NCBI RefSeq assembly: GCF_033958435.1
Contig: NC_134137.1
Coordinates: forward strand, 125,503,501 to 125,567,500
Source of the DNA: Carettochelys insculpta
Taxonomy: Eukaryota > Chordata > Testudines > Carettochelyidae
Direction: 5' to 3'
DNA: 64,000 nucleotides
Shown in pieces: positions 42,971 to 54,619 of the stretch. The position numbers and the translations under genes are program-made. The notes under the pieces were generated by a model. It was not told where the DNA came from and did not search any database. It saw nothing but the letters and a program-made list of their open reading frames with translations. Every line of letters begins with the position of its first letter. Position 1 is the first letter of the stretch.

Positions 42971-43842
42971 GGGGAGGGGAGGGAGAGGGAAAAGAAGACC
43001 CTTGAGGCCTGAGCCATGGATTGCAGCCCTTCAGTACTAGGCGCTGAAGAACTATGCACACGTCAGTAAGAGGAGTACTAAAGTTTGTGTGTCTTGTTGG
43101 GAATGCTACTTCTTAAGGAGAAACTCAAAAAAGAGTCATGAAAGTCCCTAAAATACATGCCCTAGAAATCAGAATTGCATCTTGTGTGTTATTGTATAGT
43201 TGTAAGGATATATGAACTATAACGATAAACTATAAGCACCATAGAGCTGTCTCCTGTAGGTGTTGTTTTAGCACAGTTCCATTTTATAGGCAAGTTTATC
43301 AGAAAGCTTGAGACCTCATGAAACGATAATAAAGAGAATCGGCCACTTCAGTAAAAAACTTGATACATGTTGAAGTGAGTAGGAAAAGTGAAAAGCAGAG
43401 ATGTTTACCTGTGAATGCACTTCAGGCGGAGAATAACCCATTAGCTAAAGAGTAACCCATCTCGCCTTTTGTCATGGAAGTCAAGTGCAAAATTCCCTTA
43501 AAGATCTCTGGGAAAAGGAAAAGTCCCTTTAAAACCTTATATAGTAGAAATGGAAATTCACATCAACTATCTCTTTGTATTTTAGTTGTGTAACAAAACT
43601 GGAAGTGGCAGTGAAATATTGTAACTCACAGACAAGTCAAAGATTATTTCATGGATTTATATTTCTGCCTTTCGGGGTGGGGGTGAGCGGGGAGAGGGTA
43701 ATCTGCAGTGGATAACAAACTCAATGCCCAGGGTGGGTTAATCCTGTGTACAGTGCAAAATGCTTGATTTTCTAATAAACTATAATTACCTCTGAGGAGA
43801 AGAGTGGAGTAGGAGATAGCTCCTCCCCACCCTATTATAAAT
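42971..43842. other. Purine-rich then anonymous sequence
   Basis: A GA-rich run at 42950-43000, then AT-rich DNA without a supported frame. Confidence 0.45.
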
Positions 43843-43844
43843 TA

Positions 43845-44320
43845 CAGTTTGAACCTCTGTGGTCCAGGACTCTATGTATGTTTCTAGACCAAAGAGACCC
43901 TGGATCAGAGAGTCCCAGCAGCTGGGATTCTGGGGGTTGGGATTGGGGCCATGGACAGGAGAGGAGCCGGGAGTCTTGAGACCAGGGCTGACAGCGCGGC
44001 TGTTCCAAAAACTGGCAATACTGTGGCCAGGTCTGGGGCTGGCAAGGGAGCCCAGCCAGTGGTGCAGATCCTGGCAGGTGGGGCTGGACTAGCCACAGAG
44101 CCCAGCCAGAACTAGCAGCCTTGGTGGTAAAGAACCCAGATGCTAGGGCCAGTAGCAAAGCTGGTTTGGGGGAGCTGAGCCCAGAGAGGAGCCCAAACCA
44201 GTCTGTGGATGGCCCCCAGGAAAGGCCAGAGTCCTTCAGCAGAAGGGCTGGAATTGATCTCCCTGGGTCTGGCAAGTTCCCTTATTTGAGATCCATCAGG
44301 TCCCAGGGAAGTCCAGCCTG
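43845..44320. mobile_element. 476-bp Tc1/mariner (pogo-like) MITE
   Basis: Left end CAGTTTGAACCTCTGTGGTC and inverted right end CAGGCTGGACTTCCCTGGGA. Both flanks are TA (43843-43844 and 44321-44322), the mariner target. The GC-rich interior gives long shadow frames on both strands. No transposase. Confidence 0.7.
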
Positions 44321-44322
44321 TA

Positions 44323-45720
44323 CAGCAGAGGATTCAGCATGGAAAAATCCATGTGTTGCAAAGACTTGCACGTCTTGTGATGTGCAGGGACAAGGAATTT
44401 TCAGGGATTTTGCCTACATTGTTAGCAGTCTCTCTGGTGCGCTTGGGTTTTACAGGCTCCTGCACAATAGGTGCTTCTTGAGCCTCCCTTGACCACAGCT
44501 AGCCCTGAATCAATTTATTTTGACAGGGTGACTAGTTACTGGAGTTTTCTAATCTTCTTTTAATCATTTTCACCACTTTACAAGACAAATAGGCAAACTC
44601 TGGGGCAATTTTAAGCCAATATCCAAACACTATGCACCTAAAAACAAGTTTGCAATGATGAAAAATACATTAACACCAACCAACCAACCCACCTTGGCTT
44701 CCTTTTTCAAGAAGATTGCACACTGGATAAAAATGACTGTAGAAGAAATGCTCATTTTATATTACGGTACACAAGAATCTGAGTACAAGTAGGACAGTAA
44801 TAGAGCTAACGTTTAATTTGTCTCCTCTTCTTTTCCATCTCACTAATGGTTTTGCCATGGGTTCCTTCTGGGTCATCTATTAGTAGAGTAAACTAATATT
44901 CATTTAATCCCACTACAACCAATTATACATCTCCCTTAACCAGACTTGCTCACTCTTTGCCTAGAGAATTATGTCTAATGAAGTATATCAATACTGAGGA
45001 TTCAAATGATAGTAGCCTCTTTCTCCATAAAATAATTACAACCAGTCAGTATTACACACATAACACAATAGTAACAATATCCAGAGACTGGGAACATCAC
45101 AGTAATGATATTTAAACAAGAATCCAGCACCCCCTCAGTCCTAGAACCATTAAGAACTGCAGCTGGAACAATTGATAGAGGGAAAATGAATCATTGCCTT
45201 TGACAAGAACAAACCAATATTAAAGTGTAATAGTTTATTAAACAACTAAGTTTAGGAGTTAAATGATTAAATTGCATCTCCATGGGTTTTTTCGAAATGC
45301 TGCCTGATTACAATAATGGATTGCCCGCAAACTTTTATCTTAGCAATTGCCTCTTGAGTTATGCTTTTAAATTATTTAAGCATGGTTTTAAAGAAACATG
45401 CTACCCAGGTAAAGAAAGTACTACCACTACTGTTGAAAGACAAAATATATAGTATGCACATTGGAAATACAAATGTATCCACTTTCCAAAAAGCAAACAC
45501 ATCTTTCCCCTGTTCCACTCTTTCCAGCTGCTCCGCCCACAAAAATTGCAGAAGTAATTTGATAGCCACTATTTTTTTTAAATTCTGGCTCGACTTCCAG
45601 AAAATCAAAATAATAGAAACCATCTAAAACATCCTTGTGTACCTATTGTGTTGCATTAGGATACACTGTACATGTCAAAGTACAGCACATAATACCTATC
45701 AGAGAGGATAGTCTGAATCT
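44323..45720. other. No gene or recognised repeat
   Basis: AT-rich, with several short frames and no supported feature. Confidence 0.45.
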
Positions 45721-45892
45721 TCGAGAACAAGAAGAAGTCCTGTGGCACCTTATAGCCTACAAGATGTTTTGGAGCATAAGCTTTTGTGGGCTTCATCATG
45801 CATCTGATGAAGCGGGTCTTTGCCCACAAAAGCTTATGCTCCAAAACATCTTGTAGGCTATAAGGTGCCACAGGACTTCTTCTTGTTCTTGA
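45721..45892. repeat. Near-perfect fold-back repeat, 70-bp arms
   Basis: Left arm 45721-45791 and right arm 45822-45892 are inverse copies with about one mismatch. The 30-bp spacer itself contains the palindrome cttcatcatgcatctgatgaag. Arms carry aagtcctgtggcacc, ctataaggtgcc and agcttatgctccaaaac words of the family at 24755 and 33473. A strong hairpin on either strand. Confidence 0.9.
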
Positions 45893-46755
45893 AGCACGTG
45901 ATAATTTGTCACTGAGGCACTGTACTGCAACGCATGTAAAAAGCATAGAAGCAGGCCAGCTGATGGGGGATGGGGTCGGAGGGAGGCAAAGGAGTCAGTT
46001 GCTTTGGGGCCTGGTGACTCAGAGGGGCCCCGGGTTTCCCAGCTGCTGCTCCTGCTGTTGTGGCAGTGGTAGCAGCTGAAGCTCTGGGCCTTTAAACCAC
46101 CAGTGTGACCTTGCACGGTGTGCTGCAAAGCCCTAGGCAGCATGCTCTGAATGTCATGGGGCTGGTGGTGTGTTCTGGGCAGTGTGCAGAGCCACGTGGA
46201 CTGACCTGTACCCTTGTGCCCAAGGGCCACCCCTGAGTCAGGCCTTACAAGTGAGCTGTGAGGTTGGGAATGGTCCCCATTTTGCAAATGAAAAGGCTGA
46301 TTAGAGAAAGGTCGGGGGGGGGGAAGGGGGGCGGGCAAGCTAGGGGACAGGAAAAAATGGAAAGTCTTAGCAAGGAACCGGGCAGAGAGTGTTCTCACCA
46401 GAAATGAGAATCAGGATTCAAGAGGTCTGAATATCCCTCTGGTGCCAGCAAATATCTGTGAAACCAAAATGTCTCAGTTCCCTCTAGTGGTTGGTTCACA
46501 TGAAGAATGACAATCTACCACAGCGATCAGCTATGCAGTGGCTCAGAAGATGTCTACCATACTGATGACCCATGTGAAAGTTTGGTTCCATGCAATGCAA
46601 AAAAAAGTTAGCAAATGCTGGAAATATATTTTGCTCAGCCCCTCTGTGCATATATGAAATACAGTTTCACTTCTTGTTTACAGGTGAGCCAACAAACTTG
46701 CCAGGCCCCTGGGCAAGACGGGAAAGGTCCCTGCTCTGTGCTTCCAGAAGGAGTG
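45893..46755. other. No gene or recognised repeat
   Basis: A long minus-strand frame at 45796-46398 is composition-driven and overlaps the fold-back; it is not a gene. G run at 46313-46330. Confidence 0.45.
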
Positions 46756-47006
46756 GGGTTATGTCCACACTTACAAACTTATAGCAAGATGTCTGTATCG
46801 ATACAGCCATGCTGTGGTGAGGTCGATTGTGCAGCCACATGATGCCAATGGGAGAAAGGTCTTCCGGCATGAAAAAACAAGCAGGAGAGCAATTCCTGTT
46901 GTCATAGCATGGTGCACACAAGTGCTTGTGTTGGCAAAACTTAATGTTGTTGAGGGGTGTGTTTTTCACATCCCTGAGCGACAAAAGTTTTGCCCACATA
47001 AGTGCT
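46756..47006 (+). mobile_element. Partial MITE, 'gagcgacataag' family
   Basis: Left end GGTTATGTCCACACTTAC, with the inner phrase atccctgagcgacaaaagttttgcccacataagtgct, which in a complete copy leads to the right terminus. The right terminus is missing. Non-coding. Confidence 0.6.
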
Positions 47007-47918
47007 AAACAACATGTGGCCCAAGTCTCCAGCTGGTTGCTAGCTTCTTGCCTTCCACGCAAATGCAACGTGCCAAACAATCCCCAATCCCTGTATTTGC
47101 AATTAGGGAGCCTCTCAGTCCTCATGGCTGAGCTTTCAGCCAGGCCTTGCCAGTTAGACCATTTCTTAGGCAGTAGTTTTTATTGTTTTCAGTTACTCCA
47201 CTATGTAAAGAGGTTAATTGCACCTTCTGTTTAGCCAGAAAGAAAGGTACTTAGCACACACATTGGCTTTAATTGGATGGATGACTCTCGGAAGATCACA
47301 GATTTACTGGATGGCAGCCTATAATATATTCAGGGACAAAAGTTGTAAAATGACATACAAAGGCTAAAATCATAAATTACAAAGGAATTGAAAAGTTGTA
47401 ACTAGTATGTATTGCACTTTTTCCTCCCTAAGAAACTCTGTATTAGTTACTAAACAACATAGCGACTATAGTTAGAAATAAAAATGTCTCAGGTTTAAAT
47501 ATACTTACAGAATCACAAATCATGAAGAACAGGACATTGAGCGATCAATTATTCATCACAATATTTTCTTAAGTCCCAACACAGTAAGCTGTGAGAAAAT
47601 TTATATAACCCTGATGTATTCTTGGATTATAATCCTTTCTAAATCATGCCAGGCATTTAATGAACGATATACCCAGGATACCCAAACTCCTGAATGTATG
47701 GCAAAGGGGAAACACAACTCCCCTTCCACTGTCAGAGCCTGGGGAGGAGAACTTCTCTTATCACTAGTCAGTGGAAGCCTCAATACCTCACAACTCCTCA
47801 TATTGTTCCAATTGTAACCTTACTTGTAATAGCAAAGCTTTGTATCCAAGCACCCATTTTCATGATAAAACAAGAGGGCAAAGTTAAGACTGGGGGTGAA
47901 GGCTGAAAGTAAGAGACT
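47007..47918. other. No gene or recognised repeat
   Basis: Ordinary AT-rich DNA. Nothing recognised. Confidence 0.45.
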
Positions 47919-48238
47919 AAAAGCTATGCCTACATGGGCAGCCTCTGTTGGCAGATGTTGCTGTCGGCAGAATTACCCCAGAAAAACGTCTGTCTTCAGA
48001 GAGCATCTACGTGGCAATGCAGATCTGGCGACAGAGGGAATCTGTCGACAGAGGGACAGATGTGTGGCTCGCATGGAGGGCAAGCCTTTCCAGCAGTGCT
48101 GGTTCCACGTGCTTTTAAAGGCCCCCCAGCACATGGTCGCTGCGCATGGCGAGCCTTGCAGAGCCCTGCAGGCTCAGCCAAGCCCATGCAAGGACCCCAG
48201 TCTCTGGTGAGACAGCCTGTTCCTGCCACCCCAGCAGC

Positions 48239-49605
48239 ATGCCAGGGCAGCCCCCCAGCTCTCCCTGGAGTGAGGGCCAGCTGCTGCTGCTTCTGCTTCC
48301 GCTTCTTGTCCTCATTGGGGTGTTCCATCACCTGTGGGAGGACGACGACCCTGCAGAGGAGCCTGTGGACAACGGCCCCTTTGCCCCAGTACCGTGGCAG
48401 CCCTCCCCCACTCGGGGGCCCCAATGGGTCTGGCGGTACCCCACCAGCTCTGATTGGTGGGACTGTCTGGTGATGGGGCAGTGGGGTGACACCAGTGGGC
48501 CCACAACTTCCAAATAAGGAAGGCCACCTCTCCCTAGCTGTACAACCAGCTCTCCCCGCCCTGCACAGACAGGACATGTACATGTGGCCCACCCTCAGCC
48601 TCAAGAAACAGGTGGCCATTGCTCTGTGGAGGCTAGCCTCCCCTGACCACTACAGCTCTGTGGGCCATCAATTCAGGGTCAGTAAGTCCACTGATGGGGC
48701 TGTAGTGAGGCAGGTAAGGCACTCTTGGGCTGCACAGGGGGAGGTGGACGGGGGGGGCAGGGGCAAAAGGTGACAGGGAAGAGGGGGCTGTGGAGCTCTC
48801 TGGGGCCTGGGGTGCCATCCACCCAGTGACTCACAGGCATGTCCACTCTCTTCTCCCTGCAAGTGGCACGCATCACCAATGACATCCTGCTCTGGAACCT
48901 CATCCACGTCACAGATGTGGACACCTTGGTAGCTGGCTTCACCAACCTGGGCTTCCCCAATTGTTTTGGGGAGGTGGATGGGACCCATATTCTCATCTGG
49001 GCCCTGGAATACAGTGCCAGATGCTTCATAAATCAAAAGGGGTACCACTCTGTGGGCATGTAGGCCCTAGTGGACCACCGAGGACAGTTCCTCAATGTCT
49101 ACATTGGGTGGTCGGGCTGGACTCGTGACGCCAGGGTCCTCCAGAATTCAAGCCTGTTCCAGAGGCTGGAGGTGGGCACCTGCATCCCCCACCTGGAGCT
49201 GGCTGCGGGGGACACACAGATGCCTCTGTGCATCATTGGGGATGCAGCCTGCCCACTCCTTCTGTGGCTCATGAGGCCCTACACTGGCCACCTGGAATGC
49301 ACACAGGAGCTGTCCAATGGCTATTCACCTAGGCAAGGAACCCCTTGGACCTGGCCTTCAGCCTCTTGAAAGGGAGGTTCTGCTGCCTCCTGTTGTGGCT
49401 GGATGTGGGGGAATGGAACTTCCCCATAGTCGTGGCTGCCTGTTGTGCCCTGCACAACTTGATGAATTGGAAGGAGGAGGAGTTCCTGCAGGGGTAGGCA
49501 CAGGAGGAAAGGGGCCACTTCAAACAGCCCGGGGTGGCCCCCAACCAGCAGGTGCACACGGACGGGGTGTGCAGTCAGGGGGATCTGCAGGAGTCCTTTG
49601 CCTGA
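48239..49605 (+). pseudogene. Harbinger transposase, lineage C
   Basis: The start is the ATG at 48239 (MPGQPPSSPW, then a leucine-rich stretch). Landmarks are WVWRYPTSSDWW, a frameshift at about 48500, VAIALWRLASPDHYSSVGHQF, an intron-like gap (48714-48862, donor gtaagg; the acceptor reads aa instead of ag), GFTNLGFPNCFGEVDGTH with the first aspartate, a TAG at 49061, IGWSGWTRDARVL with the second aspartate, then a second frameshift before DLAFSLLKGRF, where aspartate stands in the place of the final glutamate. The C-terminal CCALHNLMNW block ends near 49605. At least four disabling changes are present. Confidence 0.82.
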
Positions 49606-50137
49606 GGCCCCCAGTGACTCCCCCAGGGCATCCCTGGGGGGCACCCCAGTTCCATTATGTCCCCCTATTACCATACCCACCCAGCTCCAGACCACCTTCC
49701 TCCAAGGAGTGACGCAGGGGTTGTGCTGAAAACTGTAACCTTTATAGCAAAGTAATGTTCCTTCAAAAATAAAGGAACAACAGTGTAAATATAAGGGGCC
49801 TTGCTATTTACAAATTGAGGGGATGTGGGGATGCTTAACTGGGTGAGGGGTACCCCAAAATGGGGGTTGGGGATCAATCAGGGGTGGGGGTTGAGGGCCA
49901 TGACCTATGCTGGCGACATGAGCCCCTTGCACCCTGTGGCTGGGCACCCGCATGGGCTTGCGCTGGGGCAGAGACCACGGGAAGGTGTGAGGTGAGGGGG
50001 GTTTCCACTACATCTGGCTCAGCAGGGGTCAGGGGGAGCAGGAGGGGCTGAAAGGGATGGTGTGGTGGCAGGGGCATGGGGGCCCTGGGGGAGATGGGCC
50101 CCCACCATGTCCATTGCCCACTGCAGGGGGTGAAGCA

Positions 50138-51640
50138 TCATCTAGGGTCTGGGGGAGCACCAGCAGCAAGGGGAATGGGATTGACCAGCTTGGCAGGTGG
50201 GGCGGTCCCAGCTACCCAGGCCTCCACTCTGTCCAGCAGCCAGTCCACCCAGGCAAGCCACTGCTTGGATGCCAGAGCCCAGTCCTGGTGCTGCTCATCT
50301 TCCTGGCACATTCGCTCCTCCATCAGTGTGTTCTGGTGCAAGAGAGCGGCTGTGGAGGCTGCAGGGTGTTATCATCCAGCCAGCGATGTGTCCTCCAGAC
50401 ACTTGCATACCCTGGTGCGCCTGGGCTGCTGGCCCCTGAGGGTGCCACTCGGAGTTCCACCACATCTGTCTCCTCTCTGGGGCTGCCTCGGTGCATGACG
50501 GGGCTGCCCGGCCCTCAGAAAGTGCAGCTGAGGGGAGGGATGGAGAGAGGGTGAGTCCTTCTCACAGCACAACCACAGTCCCCTCCCCCTGCCCCCCCAG
50601 GAGATACAGCCTCCACCCCAGCCTGTTGGATGGAGATGGCCTGGGTGCGCATGTCTGCTGCCCCACACAGTGGGCCCTGCCACACAGAAAGCCTGTGCTG
50701 TTGGTGGTGGGGGGAAATGGCCCAACCACCTCCCCCAACCCAGTGGCATGTGGGGTTTCCAGCATGGAAGGCAGGGGGCCCTGTGTCACCGTGCCCTCCC
50801 CAGAGCCCCGCCACACATGTACAGCTTCCACCACCATGCAGGGTGTGGGCTCGGGGTCAGGCACTCAGCCTGGCAGCTGTCCCACATTTGGCCTTGGCAG
50901 GGCTGGACTGCCCTTCCCCTCCAGGACCCAGGATTGCTGAGGGCCCCCCCCATAGGGCTAGCAGTAGATTAATGGCTGCCCACTGGGTGCGAGTGGCACA
51001 CACTGCTGTGAATGTGGGCGCAAGTGGCAAGCCCTCGGGGTGCCTCCCTGCCCGAGGCATTCCAGCTGGCCCCAGGACATTTCCTGCCTGCTGCCCCCAG
51101 CCCCAAGCCCAGGGGGATGCAACTGCCAGGATACTCACCAGATAGTCCTGAGAACAGGTCTGGGGATGCCTGAGAGGAGCTGGCAGTGCTCAGGGTCGTC
51201 AGGTTCAGGGCAATGATAAGTGTGCCCTTTGGGGTCTGACAGTGGGCTCTGAAGAGCTAGAAGGCTCCTGGGGGACCATCTCCAGTGGGGGAGAACCCTC
51301 CCCAGTGCCCACAGGGTGGTGCCTGTGGCCCCGTCCTTGTCTCCAAGGAGATGGTCCAGCTCTGTCTAGAAGGGGCAGCTGGCCGGCTCTGCCTCCAACC
51401 TCTGTCATGTGTCATGGGTCTGCGTGTAGCCCTGGCAGAGCTCTCTCACCTTCGCCTGCACCTGCTTGAGGGTGTGGGCAGGGTGGACTCACTCTGCCAG
51501 GGCCTTGGCCATCTGCGTGTATTCAGGGGCATTTCTGTACTTCACTCTGGGGTCCAGGACCACCTCCTCTTCCGCCCAGCTGGCCAGCAAGTCCTTAGTT
51601 TCCAGCCCAGACAAGGATGGGGCCTGCTTCCTGCCATCCC
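50138..51640 (-). pseudogene. Harbinger Myb/SANT-like protein, lineage C
   Basis: On the minus strand from about 51600 one frame reads ETKDLLASWAEEEVVLDP, then KYRNAPEYTQMAKALAE, a stop, HPAHTLKQVQAKVRELCQGY and another stop. It aligns with the trihelix of the copies at 36250 and 41800 (DLLGLW.EEEVL, AEGL, HVRSKVKELQQGY). A second exon at about 50330-50180 gives LASKQWLAWVDWLLDRVEAW, a helix in the place of the B-copy coiled coil. The intervening DNA is anonymous. Start and splice sites cannot be fixed. Confidence 0.65.
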
Positions 51641-52081
51641 TTCAGGAGTCCTGTGATTCCTTCCATGGGCTGTGGGAGGGCCTGGAATGGTCTGTAGCTG
51701 CCTGGGACAGGTTCTGGTTCCAGGGAGTGGCTGGCAGGGTGTTCCTCCAGCCACATGCAGCAGACAGCCCCTTTAAATGTGGCTGGAGGCAGAAGCTTCT
51801 GAGGGGGAAGGGTGCCTCCCGGTGATGGCTGGCCAGTGCCACGGAGGACCTGCTCTGCCAATAGAACAGGCCCAGAACATCTACACAGCAGTTTTGCTGA
51901 CAGACTACTGTTGAGGGTGGTGTTATGCCTGATCGGGGAGAGGCATAACGCTACCAGCTGAACTGCTGAGTTCTGTTGACAAACTCTCAACAGCGCGCTT
52001 TAACTGCGTAGATGCTCTGTGAGTTTTGCTGACAAAAGGCTGGCTCTGCCAGCAGAAGCCGCCTGTGTAGACCCAGCCTAA

Positions 52082-54600
52082 GGGTTTTATAACCACTTCC
52101 AGGCTCTCAGACATGATTTTAAAAGGCTGTAGTATTTTTGCAAAAAAAGTGTAAAGTTGGTTGGAGATGCTCTCTGGGCTCCACTGAAATACACTTCCAA
52201 CTAACATTCTGTTGCTTTATTAAGAAGTGGGTTTTTTTCCCGTGATTAGTATAGATGTATATATATATATAGATTTATATTTATGTCAACGGTAATTTGA
52301 AAAATGCCAGAATTGGTCCTTACGAGGTATGAACAAAGAGAAAACGAGGGGAGGCTAAAAAGAGGGGGCTCTGTCTTTCCAGGATCAGTGCATTTTTTTG
52401 TGCTGCTAGTTGCCAGAAGTGAATAAAGGCACCTCAGCAGCCCCTGCCACAGGATTGGCTGGGGTGGAGAGATGTGGGGGGCGGAACTGGCTGAGTACCA
52501 ACTTCGCTTTTTTTCTTTTTACCCAAAAAAGCACTGCCTAGGATTGATAGGTGTAGAAAGTACAGAGCACAAAGACATTGTAAATTCCATTCCATTGCTG
52601 AATAGCTTATGGCCACTAATCATTTCTGTCAAGGAAACTGGAGATTTCTTCTGGAACAAAGATGTGTGGTATCTGACTATCCAGTTTTAGCTTATCTGAT
52701 TGGGAAGATCAGCCTGGGGGAATTATGGAGTTAAAGGCTAAGATGGGCTGAAGAGATGCATGGAGGTACCTGTAGGAGCATTATCTACATTAGAAAAAGG
52801 GGGATTGCCCACTCTATTACATTTAACAGGTGTTTTGCTGTTCACTTATGAAAAACTTATTGAATCAAAGCTGTTGCCAGTGGTCCTTAAAAACAAGGTG
52901 TGCTTCTGTATTTATTTCATGAAGTCCAAGTGGAAGAACCATTATGGCCTCTCTGTTAAGTGCACATTACAACACTGACATAATGTCTCCATGTCTTTGG
53001 CTATCTTGGATTTCCTAGGCTTTTCTCCTGTACTTTGCATACACTAACTTTTCCTCACCCCTGCCCTCCCACTAAAAACTACTGCTAAATCCCTGATTTT
53101 GGATGCAAATCTCCATTAAAATAACATGGCATAAAATAACCTGAAAAAACCAGGAAAACCAGAGTTAAGACTGAAACTCCCTCCTTAAGATGTCCTGTTG
53201 TGCTTTGTTACATTTTAATAAGTGTTCATATGACCTTTTGCTAGTTAATTATAGGGATCTTCAGAATTTTGTTCTCGGCTTCTTGCTCTTCAATACCTGT
53301 GCTTCTTTTCATATCTATTTTTAGGCACCTTACGGTGAGTTATCATTGCTACCCCGGTAACACCCGTATCTATTTTGCTCTGTTAGCTGATCCTACTAAG
53401 GCAGCTTTAGTCTTTTCATCTTACCTTACTACAGTACAAATTGGGATCTCAGAATCTTTTAAAAACGAATGCTGTTGGAAATGGGGAAGACTGCAAAATC
53501 AGACAGATCCCCTGTAACCTGCTGAAAAGCAGCTTCGTGGTTTTAGTCCCATTAGTTGGAAATGAGACTGTCACTTCCAATACTGCCAGCAATTTGGGGC
53601 AGTTAATGGATTTGATTTAGCTGTGTTCTTGCTCCTTTACCACCTACTAATTTTGAGCTTAATCCTGCTCACAGCTGTTCTGATGTGTGAGGGTCCACAG
53701 TAACCACACAGTCCACCTTGCTGCCAAAATTCTGGAGGCTACCTCTAGATCTTGGGAGGGGAGAGAAACTTCTTCCTGAATGAGAGAACTTATGAGGCTG
53801 ATTAGTTTGGGGAGGTTAGAGTCTGTGACTATGCTCTATTTGATCTTGATATAGGATGAGCAGAGGGGCACAGGACATGTTGTAACTCTGCCCCCTACGC
53901 TGTTCTCTTTGTAGATGTTCTAGGTGCATCCTTGTTATTAAATCATCAAGAGAAGGGCACAGCCTACATATCCGAGATTAAGGAAAAATTTAATTCAGCT
54001 TTGGAAAACAGATACTAATGAGAGAGGCTGTTGGGTCAGATGTTTCCAGCTGACACTGCTGGTGCTCTGTCAAGGAGGGAGAAGAATTCATGACTTGCTC
54101 CTGAAACAAACAAGGGGAAAGGCATCCCCTCCTCTGAAGTTCTTCTTGTCACATGGAAGGAGAAGTTGCCCTGCTTTAGCACCCCCAAATTCAAGGAACC
54201 CCAGAAAGGAAGAATGACAGAGAGGGAAGAAGCATTACAAAAAGAAGAGACCTGAGGAGTTCTGGAAGTTCACAGGAAGAGCTGGGTGCCTTCTAACATA
54301 ATGAGGAATTAGAGGGGTCTTCAAAATATTTACTGACAATTTAGACATCTAGACTTTTTAATGCTCATTTGAATTCATCTCCTGAACCTTCTGAGGATTG
54401 TCCATCACTAGTGGTTATCTAGTGAACAGTATTTTACTAATGGCATTATTCATTGAACACAAATGATTCAAAAGTTATTCTGACAATTCCTCTTTCATGG
54501 CTTTGTTAGGCAGCTGTGAGACGGAAAGGGTTTGAAAAATAAAGAAAATTATACTTAGTGAGTAAGCATAGTAATACATACTCAGGGACTAACTGATCAT
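52082..54600. other. No gene or recognised repeat
   Basis: Ordinary sequence with a short (TA)n at 52258-52272. No frame, terminal repeat or RNA gene recognised. Confidence 0.45.
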
Positions 54601-54619
54601 ATCTGAGGTTAGAAAGGAA

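Larger units (their letters stand above)
47921..52078 (+). mobile_element. Harbinger element C, full length but inactive
   Basis: Left end AAGCTATGCCTACATGG and inverted right end GGCTGGGTCTACACAGG. A TAA lies next to each end (47918-47920 and 52079-52081), the preferred PIF target, with one extra A on the left. Subterminal repeats are gtcgacagaggga, gttgacaaactc and gttttgctgacaaaa, not TTCGAA. It has the standard two-gene layout with convergent genes, transposase on plus (48239-49605) and a Myb-like gene on minus. Both carry stops. It is a separate lineage from elements A and B. Confidence 0.85.

Noticed and set aside
45796..46398. 200-codon minus-strand frame
   Set aside because: Runs through the fold-back repeat and unrelated DNA; no recognisable domain and no conserved start context.
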